A stretch of DNA of 64,000 nt, from contig NZ_CP093280.1 of NCBI RefSeq assembly GCF_026651855.1, positions 2,396,001 through 2,460,000 of the forward strand, written 5' to 3'. The notes under the pieces were generated by a model. That model ran no database searches and was not told where the DNA came from. It saw nothing but the letters and a program-made list of their open reading frames with translations. This DNA comes from Pseudomonas silvicola. Its GTDB lineage: Bacteria; Pseudomonadota; Gammaproteobacteria; Pseudomonadales; Pseudomonadaceae. Made by a program: the position numbers and the translations under genes. Positions 58,376 to 64,000 of this stretch are shown here, piece by piece (the stretch's first letter is position 1; the number at the start of each line of letters is the position of its first letter).

Positions 58376-58921
58376 CTAACGCCTCAGGCTGAGGTCCACC
58401 AGTTCATGCATGTGCTCAAGCGAGGGCGCCGATTCGGCGAACAGGATGCGGTACACCACCGGTGCAACGATCAGGTTCAGCAAATGGTCGGCATCCGGCG
58501 CCGGTTCACCGCGCTTCACCGCGCGCGCGAGTATCGTCTGCAATTGCCCGCGCAGCACCGTGGCGCATTGGCTGGAACAGCCGCTGGCGATGAAGTCGCG
58601 CATCATGTTGCGCCCCGGTTCCGAGTTCATCTCGTCAAGGTACTGCTCGGCCCAGGCCAGCAGGTCGTTGCGCAAGGTGCCGGTGTCCGCAGGCGCGCTG
58701 TCCGGGCGCAGGCGCGCCAGGCTGACGTCGGCCAGCAGGGCGGCCAGCTCACCCCAGCGGCGGTAGATGGTGGAGGGCGTAACGCCCGCGCGGCTGGCGA
58801 TAAGCGGCACGGTCAAGCTGTCGCGCTCTTGTTCCTGGAGCAGGGCGCGCACGGCCGCGTGGACTGACTCTTGTACACGGGCACTGCGGCCGCCCGTGCG
58901 AATACCTTCTTTGATAGCCAT
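58376..58921 (-). CDS. TetR family transcriptional regulator
   Basis: 181 residues. The helix-turn-helix is LTVPLIASRAGVTPSTIYRRWGE near 35-57, and a TetR_C-type ligand domain follows (GTLRNDLLAWAEQYL, ARAVKRGEPAPDADHLLNLI). It is divergent from an MFS transporter gene across a 89-bp gap that holds a 19-bp palindrome; a second palindrome of the same design lies before the TDT transporter gene. It therefore probably represses both transporters and may respond to a transported compound. Confidence 0.88.
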   Translation of the reverse strand: MAIKEGIRTGGRSARVQESVHAAVRALLQEQERDSLTVPLIASRAGVTPSTIYRRWGELAALLADVSLARLRPDSAPADTGTLRNDLLAWAEQYLDEMNSEPGRNMMRDFIASGCSSQCATVLRGQLQTILARAVKRGEPAPDADHLLNLIVAPVVYRILFAESAPSLEHMHELVDLSLRR

Positions 58922-58975
58922 TGAACGACCTTAACACAAAGCGTTTGCTTTAAGCGCAGAGCGGGTGCAGACTCT

Positions 58976-58994
58976 GCTAATGCAATGAATTAGC
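58976..58994. promoter_or_regulatory. 19-bp palindrome, probable TetR operator before the MFS gene
   Basis: GCTAAT-N7-ATTAGC, 19 bp in all, lies 16 bp before the MFS start, over the likely promoter region. It shares its outer GCTAA...TTAGC arms and total length with 60209-60227. A weaker repeat AAAGC-N4-GCTTT is at 58938-58951. Confidence 0.6.
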
Positions 58995-59010
58995 TTTTGC
59001 GGAGGCTACC

Positions 59011-60195
59011 ATGTCCCACGTGTTGTCAGCCAGAAGCAGCCTGGCCTACCTGTCGGTGGTGCTGCTGACATTCTTGGCGGCGTCCAGCGCGCCCACCCCC
59101 TTGTATCACCTGTACCAGGAGGCCTGGCAGTTCTCGCCGGGCATGCTGACCATGGTGTTCGGGGTGTACGCGCTAAGCCTGCTGGCGGCGTTGCTGACTG
59201 TGGGTTCGCTGTCGGATTATATCGGCCGGCGCCCGGTGTTGCGGGTGGCCCTGTTGCTGAACATGCTGTCGATGCTGGCGTTCATCTATGCCCGCGACGT
59301 CAGCTGGTTGCTCGCCGCCCGGGTTGTGCAGGGGTTCGCCACGGGCATGGCTACCAGTTCCCTGGGCGCTGCCCTGCTGGATAACGACCGCAACAAGGGG
59401 CCGCTGCTGAACAGCCTGGCGCCGTTGCTGGGCATGGCGCTGGGCGGTTTGGGCAGTGGGCTGCTGGTGCAATACGCGCCGTGGCCCACTGGCCTGGTGT
59501 ACGCGGTGCTGCTCGGTGTGCTGGTGGTTCAGGCGGTGCTGCTGGTGTGGTTGCCGGAAAGTGTCAGCGCGCAGCCGGGCGCCCTGGCCTCGCTGCGCCC
59601 GCGCCTGAGCGTGCCGCCGCAGGCCAGGGCGGCCGTGTGGCGCATGCTGCCGGTGAACACGGCAGTGTGGATGACTGGCGGCTTCTTTCTGTCGCTGGCG
59701 CCTTCGCTGGTGCGGGCAGCGACGGGCGCTACCTCCAACCTGATCGGCGGGGCGCTGGTGGCAACGCTGACGCTCAGTGGCGCGGGCGCCATCTACGCGC
59801 TGCGCACGGTCGCGGCCGAGAAGGTGCTGCGCCTGGGCACGGTGCTGTTGGCCGTCGGCATTGGCCTGGTTCTGCTGGCGGCCAATCAGCAGGCGCTGAC
59901 GCTGTTCTTCGTCGGCGCGGTCATCGCCGGCGCCGGTTTCGGCAGTGGCTTTCTGGGCTCCGCGCGCAGCGTGCTGCCACTGGCCCATGCCCACGAGCGG
60001 GCTGGGTTGATGTCGACGTTCTATGTGCTCAGCTACCTGGCGTTCTGCGCGCCGGCGATCCTGGCGGGTTTCCTGGTGCGCAGCATTGGGTTGGTGGCCA
60101 CCAGCGACGGTTACGGCTTGCTGCAGATCGCCCTCTGTGTCGTGGCGCTGGTCGGCATGTGGCTGCGACGCGGCGTCCGCGCCATATCGGTATAA
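59011..60195 (+). CDS. MFS transporter, probable drug efflux
   Basis: 394 residues with 12 TM helices. The loop 2-3 motif A is degenerate: GSLSDYIGRRPVLRVALLLN near 70. VVQGFATGMATSSLGAAL near 107-124 is the helix-4 region. GCGGAGG lies before the ATG. Divergent from the TetR gene, with a shared operator. Substrate unknown; efflux of small drugs or aromatic compounds is the usual role of such pairs. Confidence 0.86.
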   Translation: MSHVLSARSSLAYLSVVLLTFLAASSAPTPLYHLYQEAWQFSPGMLTMVFGVYALSLLAALLTVGSLSDYIGRRPVLRVALLLNMLSMLAFIYARDVSWLLAARVVQGFATGMATSSLGAALLDNDRNKGPLLNSLAPLLGMALGGLGSGLLVQYAPWPTGLVYAVLLGVLVVQAVLLVWLPESVSAQPGALASLRPRLSVPPQARAAVWRMLPVNTAVWMTGGFFLSLAPSLVRAATGATSNLIGGALVATLTLSGAGAIYALRTVAAEKVLRLGTVLLAVGIGLVLLAANQQALTLFFVGAVIAGAGFGSGFLGSARSVLPLAHAHERAGLMSTFYVLSYLAFCAPAILAGFLVRSIGLVATSDGYGLLQIALCVVALVGMWLRRGVRAISV

Positions 60196-60208
60196 TCGAT
60201 GACCTATA

Positions 60209-60227
60209 GCTAAACTACCCGTTTAGC
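60209..60227. promoter_or_regulatory. 19-bp palindrome before the TDT transporter gene
   Basis: GCTAAAC-TACCC-GTTTAGC is a perfect 7-bp inverted repeat, 19 bp overall, 56 bp before the TDT start and 13 bp after the MFS stop. Same length and GCTAA...TTAGC outline as the site at 58976, which suggests the same TetR regulator. Confidence 0.6.
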
Positions 60228-60283
60228 AGATAAGTCAAAGACGGCTAGCATGGTTTCACCTCACACGAGGACAGGAGAAACCC

Positions 60284-61435
60284 ATGCACCGCCCCGTTCC
60301 GTTGGCCCGCCGGCCCTTCAGCGCTTTGCAGCACCCCCGCGAAGTGATTCGTCAATTCACCCCCAACTGGTTTGCGGTGGTCATGGGCACCGGTGTGCTT
60401 GCTTTGGCCATGGCGCAGTTGCCGGCCAACGGGCCATGGCTGCCGGCACTGGCGCAGGCTTTGTGGGGTGTGGCACTGGTGTTGTTTGCGCTGTTCGCGG
60501 TGCTCTATGGCGCGCGCTGGGTGCTGTTCTTCGATGAGGCGCGGCGCATTTTCGGCCACTCGACCGTGTCGATGTTCATTGGCACCATTCCCATGGCCCT
60601 GGCGACGTTGCTCAACGGCTTCATTCTCTTCGCCCTCCCAGGGGTGGGTGATGCCGCACTGCCCTGGCTGCAAGCGCTGTGGTGGCTGGATGTGGGCCTG
60701 TCGCTGGCGTGTGGCGTGGGTATTCCGTTCCTGATGTTCACCCGACAACAGCACAGCATCGATCAAATGACGGCGGTCTGGCTGTTGCCCGTGGTGGCGG
60801 CCGAGGTCGCCGCTGCCAGCGGTGGCCTGCTGGCGCCGCACCTGCTGGCCCCGGCGGCGCAGTTCAGCATGCTGGTCACCAGCTACGTACTGTGGGCCTT
60901 CTCGGTGCCCGTGGCCTTCGCCATTCTGACCATCCTGATGCTGCGCATGGCGCTGCACAAACTGCCCCATGAAAACATGGCGGCGTCCAGTTGGCTGGCG
61001 CTGGGCCCTATCGGCACTGGGGCCCTGGGGATGTTGCTGCTGGGGGGCGATGCACCAGGCATCCTTGCCGCCGCCGGGGTGTTGCCGGGCGTGGGCGACA
61101 TGCTCGATGGCCTGGGGGTCATCAGCGCGGTCATCCTGTGGGGCATGGGGCTGTGGTGGATGCTGCTGGCGGTGTTGATCACGCTGCGCTACTTGCGCGC
61201 GGGCATGCCGTTCAACCTCGGGTGGTGGGCGTTCATCTTCCCGCTGGGGGTATACACCCTGGCCACCCTGCGCTTGGGGCATGTGTTGCATCTGGCTTTC
61301 TTCAGCTTGTGCGGGCAGGGGTTGGTGGTGTGCCTGGGGATGCTGTGGGCGGTGGTGATGACCCGGACTCTGCGCGGGGCGTGGCGGGGTGAATTATTTG
61401 TGTCGCCGTGCATTGCAGCAGCACGGGGGCAATGA
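60284..61435 (+). CDS. TDT family transporter (TehA/SLAC1/Ssu1-like)
   Basis: 383 residues with ten TM helices. The N-terminal FTPNWFAVVMGTGVLALAM near 27-45 is typical of tellurite-resistance/dicarboxylate transporter (TDT) proteins, as is GVYTLATLRLG near 323. Members export sulfite, transport malate or confer tellurite resistance; the substrate here is unknown. ACAGGAG lies upstream of the ATG. It follows the MFS gene by 88 bp and may share its TetR control. Confidence 0.85.
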   Translation: MHRPVPLARRPFSALQHPREVIRQFTPNWFAVVMGTGVLALAMAQLPANGPWLPALAQALWGVALVLFALFAVLYGARWVLFFDEARRIFGHSTVSMFIGTIPMALATLLNGFILFALPGVGDAALPWLQALWWLDVGLSLACGVGIPFLMFTRQQHSIDQMTAVWLLPVVAAEVAAASGGLLAPHLLAPAAQFSMLVTSYVLWAFSVPVAFAILTILMLRMALHKLPHENMAASSWLALGPIGTGALGMLLLGGDAPGILAAAGVLPGVGDMLDGLGVISAVILWGMGLWWMLLAVLITLRYLRAGMPFNLGWWAFIFPLGVYTLATLRLGHVLHLAFFSLCGQGLVVCLGMLWAVVMTRTLRGAWRGELFVSPCIAAARGQ

Positions 61436-61547
61436 ACAGTGACACAGATTCGCTAATCTAGGACGGCAGATGTGGCCTGGAGGGTAGTCGGCTGCATCCA
61501 ATGGCAAAAGCCTACGCCGTTAGCGGCGCCACCAAGGTGCAAGGACG

Positions 61548-63422
61548 ATGAGTCACCCCTCGCAATTCAGTCTGTTGGGCAAGCGGCGTTTCCTGCCGTT
61601 TTTTCTTACCCAGTCCCTGGGTGCTTTCAACGACAACGTGTTCAAGCAGTCGCTGATCCTGGCGATTCTCTACAAGTTGAGCATCAGCGGTGACCGCACC
61701 CTCTGGGTCAACCTGTGTGCGCTGTTGTTCATTCTGCCGTTCTTTCTCTTTTCGGCGTTGGCCGGGCAGTTTGGCGAGAAATTCAACAAGGATGCGCTTA
61801 TCCGGGTGATCAAGGTCGGCGAGATCGTGATCATGGCCGTGGGCGCCACGGGCTTTGTCTTTGACCACTTGTGGATGATGCTGGCGGCGCTGTTCGCCAT
61901 GGGCACCCACTCGGCGCTGTTCGGGCCGGTGAAATATTCGATCATGCCTCAGGCGTTGCGCGAGGAAGAACTGGTAGGTGGCAACGGCCTGGTGGAGATG
62001 GGCACGTTCCTGGCGATTCTGGCCGGCACCATCAGCGCCGGGGTGATGATGTCCCAGGCTCACTACGCGCCTGTCGTCAGTACGGCGATTGTCGGGGTGG
62101 CAGTGCTGGGGTACCTGGCCAGCCGCGCTATTCCACGCGCCGCCGCCGATACGCCGGGGCTGAAACTGGACTGGAACATTTTCAGCCAGTCGTGGGCCAC
62201 CCTGAAGCTGGGCCTCAGGCAAACCCCGGCAGTGTCCCGCTCGGTGGTGGGCAACTCGTGGTTCTGGTTTGTTGGCGCGATCTACCTGACCCAGATCCCG
62301 GCCTACGCCAAAGACTGGCTCAACGGCGATGAAACCGTGGTTACCCTGATTCTCACGGTGTTTTCCGTGGGCATCGCCTTGGGTTCGGTGCTGTGCGAGA
62401 AGCTCTCGGGGCGCAAGGTAGAGATTGGCCTGGTACCTTTCGGCTCGTTTGGTCTGACGTTGTTTGGTCTGTTGCTATGGTGGCACTCGGGTGACTTCGC
62501 CCAAGGCCCGGTGGCCAATGACTGGTTGACTGTGCTGGGCATCGGCCAGGCCTGGTGGGTATTGCTGGATATCCTGGGCCTCGGCGTGTTCGGCGGCTTC
62601 TATATCGTGCCGCTGTACGCGCTGATTCAATCGCGCACCGCTGAAAATGAGCGAGCCCGGGTCATTGCGGCCAACAACATCCTCAATGCCTTGTTCATGG
62701 TGGTGTCGGCCATTGTCTCGATCCTGCTGTTGAGCTTCGCCAAGCTGTCGATCCCGCAGTTGTTCCTGGTGGTGTCGGTGATGAACATCGCGGTGAACGC
62801 CTACATCTTCAAGATCGTGCCCGAGTTCACCATGCGCTTCATGATCTGGCTGCTCAGCCATTCCATGTACCGGGTGGAGCACCGCGACCTGGAACGCATT
62901 CCCGACGAGGGTGCGGCGTTGCTGGTGTGCAACCACGTGTCCTTTGTGGACGCGCTGCTGATTACCGGCGCGGTACGGCGGCCGATTCGCTTCGTGATGT
63001 ATTACAAGATCTTCCAGCTGCCGGTGCTCAACTTCATTTTCCGCACCGCCGGGGCTATTCCCATTGCCGGGCGCGGGGAAGACCTGCTGATCTATGACCA
63101 GGCGTTCAAGCGCATCGCAGCCAGTCTGGCGGAAGGTGAGCTGGTGTGCATTTTCCCTGAGGGCAAATTGACCGGTGATGGTGAGATCAGCGAGTTCAAG
63201 AGTGGCGTGACCACGATATTGGAACAGACTCCGGTGCCGGTGATTCCCTTGGCCTTGCAGGGGCTGTGGGGCAGTTTCTTCAGCCGTGACCCGGCCAAGG
63301 GGTTCTTCCGTCGGTTGTGGTCGCGTGTGACGCTGATTGCGGGGCAGCCGGTGCTGGCCGAGGACGCGAAACCTTCGCAGTTGCGAGCGCGCGTCAGCGA
63401 GTTGCGCGGTGAAGGCCGCTGA
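61548..63422 (+). CDS. MFS transporter-acyltransferase fusion (LplT-PlsC-like)
   Basis: 624 residues. The first ~400 form a 12-helix MFS part (FLTQSLGAFNDNVFKQSLIL near 18, LplT-like). The C-terminal ~200 form a PlsC acyltransferase domain with the HxxxxD motif CNHVSFVDAL near 463 and FPEGKLTGDGE near 538. The family combines lysophospholipid flipping with re-acylation, as the separate LplT and Aas proteins do in enterics. The acyl-ACP synthetase domain of Aas is absent. Monocistronic. Confidence 0.88.
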   Translation: MSHPSQFSLLGKRRFLPFFLTQSLGAFNDNVFKQSLILAILYKLSISGDRTLWVNLCALLFILPFFLFSALAGQFGEKFNKDALIRVIKVGEIVIMAVGATGFVFDHLWMMLAALFAMGTHSALFGPVKYSIMPQALREEELVGGNGLVEMGTFLAILAGTISAGVMMSQAHYAPVVSTAIVGVAVLGYLASRAIPRAAADTPGLKLDWNIFSQSWATLKLGLRQTPAVSRSVVGNSWFWFVGAIYLTQIPAYAKDWLNGDETVVTLILTVFSVGIALGSVLCEKLSGRKVEIGLVPFGSFGLTLFGLLLWWHSGDFAQGPVANDWLTVLGIGQAWWVLLDILGLGVFGGFYIVPLYALIQSRTAENERARVIAANNILNALFMVVSAIVSILLLSFAKLSIPQLFLVVSVMNIAVNAYIFKIVPEFTMRFMIWLLSHSMYRVEHRDLERIPDEGAALLVCNHVSFVDALLITGAVRRPIRFVMYYKIFQLPVLNFIFRTAGAIPIAGRGEDLLIYDQAFKRIAASLAEGELVCIFPEGKLTGDGEISEFKSGVTTILEQTPVPVIPLALQGLWGSFFSRDPAKGFFRRLWSRVTLIAGQPVLAEDAKPSQLRARVSELRGEGR

Positions 63423-63451
63423 ACCTGGCTGCCTTGCAGGCGCTGGCTCAG

Positions 63452-63766
63452 TCAGGTGCTGGCCTTGAGGCCGGCAAGGCCCAGCACGATCAGCAGCACG
63501 CTGACGATGCGCATCGGCGCCATGGATTCGCCAAACAGCATGATGCCAGCGATCACCGTGCCCACCGCCCCCACGCCTGTCCAGATGGCGTAGGCGGTGC
63601 CCAGCGGCAGTTCACGCACGGCCAGGCCTAGCAGGCCAAGGCTGGCCGCCATGGCGGCTACGGTGAGCAGGGTAGGCAAGGGGCGCGTGAAACCGTCGGT
63701 GTATTTCAGGCCAATGGCCCAACCGACTTCGAACAGGCCCGCAAAGAAAAGGATCAGCCAGGACAT
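63452..63766 (-). CDS. gdx: Small multidrug resistance family guanidinium exporter (SugE/Gdx)
   Basis: 104 residues, four TM helices. SMR Gdx features are the Glu in [20 protein letters not shown] near residue 13 and [17 protein letters not shown] near 58-74. GGAGG lies 6-7 bp before the ATG. Gdx/SugE proteins export guanidinium with protons. A guanidine-II-type riboswitch immediately upstream (63796-63851) strongly supports this rather than a general drug-efflux role. The start eight codons upstream is rejected for lack of a ribosome site. Confidence 0.92.
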   Translation of the reverse strand: MSWLILFFAGLFEVGWAIGLKYTDGFTRPLPTLLTVAAMAASLGLLGLAVRELPLGTAYAIWTGVGAVGTVIAGIMLFGESMAPMRIVSVLLIVLGLAGLKAST

Positions 63767-63795
63767 GGCAACCTCCATCAATTGATTCAAGTGAT

Positions 63796-63851
63796 GGGGC
63801 CGTCCCCGAACGAAAAAGTGCGCATCGACAGGTCGTCCCGTCGATGCGCAC
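63796..63851 (-). promoter_or_regulatory. Guanidine-II (mini-ykkC) riboswitch upstream of gdx
   Basis: Read on the minus strand, hairpin P1 (63851-63818) has a long stem ending in GG-ACGA-CC, and hairpin P2 (63807-63796) is GGGG-ACGG-CCCC. Both loops are ACGR, the hallmark of guanidine-II RNAs. They are separated by a 10-nt linker (63817-63808) that starts with TTTTT. The gdx ribosome site lies 20 bp further on. In the family, guanidine binding links the two loops and frees the ribosome site. Confidence 0.9.
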
Positions 63852-63888
63852 TATAGTGCCCAACTTCGCCGGTCCCGGCAAGGTGCCC

Positions 63889-63999
63889 CTAGGGGCGGTC
63901 GTCCATCTTGCGGAAGAAGGTTGCCAGCAATGCGCCGGAGATGTTGTGCCACACGCTGAACAGCGCGCTAGGCACTGCCGCCAGCGGCGAGAAGTGTGC
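63889..63999 (-). CDS. Bile acid:sodium symporter family transporter, C-terminal fragment
   Basis: Only the last 36 residues lie in the window (5' end beyond the right edge). [20 protein letters not shown] is the conserved last-helix region of the BASS family of sodium-coupled transporters. The frame is open to the window edge and stops at a TAG. Substrate unknown. Confidence 0.7.
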   Translation of the reverse strand, partial: AHFSPLAAVPSALFSVWHNISGALLATFFRKMDDRP

Positions 64000-64000
64000 G

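Noticed and set aside
63818-63851. P1 hairpin before gdx as a simple terminator
   Set aside because: A U-run follows, but both this and the next hairpin carry ACGR loops at the right spacing before a gdx gene, which fits a guanidine-II riboswitch better.

Overview
The window is 64 kb of a GC-rich Gammaproteobacterial chromosome, almost certainly a Pseudomonas, and the gene order points to the P. putida group. The evidence is the set of neighbourhoods typical of that genus: phoP-phoQ, gacS near cysM-rlmD-relA-mazG, bfr-bfd-rnt-pyrC-motY-argG, nth-rsxB-metG-apbC, and a PA3271-type SSF/hybrid sensor kinase. Assignment is from recognisable protein motifs and remembered synteny; no search was run. 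I saw no rRNA, tRNA, CRISPR array, transposase or intact prophage.

Layout. 1-5.5 kb: end of phoP, phoQ, a C4-dicarboxylate transporter (dctA) with a sigma54-type promoter and paired palindromes, a SprT protein, a Yip1-like membrane protein and ttcA. 5.5-11 kb: small house-keeping and stress genes (beta-propeller protein, Tag-like glycosylase, DUF2069, wrbA, arsC-like, TlpA-like thioredoxin lipoprotein, META lipoprotein, ldhA). 11-24 kb: gacS, a divergent SDR/TetR pair, a two-component pair, then cysM-rlmD-relA-mazG-DUF2058. 24-30 kb: bacterioferritin/bfd iron storage pair, rnt-pyrC, motY, argG. 30-38.8 kb: an unknown membrane protein, an orphan RocA1-like regulator, nth-rsxB, metG, apbC, a cold-shock gene, dcd. 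38.8-49.1 kb: the ligase-associated DNA-damage genes (pdeM, lhr-type helicase, ATP-dependent ligase, exonuclease), split in two by an arginine-type ABC transporter operon (aotJQMOP order). 49.1-54.8 kb: glutathione peroxidase, FadL-like porin, a phage-lysozyme-like remnant, a 1.1-kb stretch with little coding capacity, rmuC. 54.8-64 kb: large hybrid sensor kinase, TetR/MFS/TDT efflux locus, MFS-PlsC fusion, and a guanidinium exporter (sugE/gdx) preceded by what looks like a guanidine-II riboswitch; the window ends inside a bile-acid:sodium-symporter-type gene.

The most notable non-coding signals are the guanidine-II riboswitch (63796-63851), two 19-bp palindromes of the same design before the MFS and TDT transporters (58976 and 60209), a two-repeat ArgR-type operator before argG, the dctA sigma54 promoter with two upstream palindromes, a possible small RNA or attenuated leader near 52.3 kb, and a recurring family of intergenic hairpins with arms of about 23 bp. 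The most notable arrangement is the insertion of the aot operon inside the ligase-associated repair cluster.
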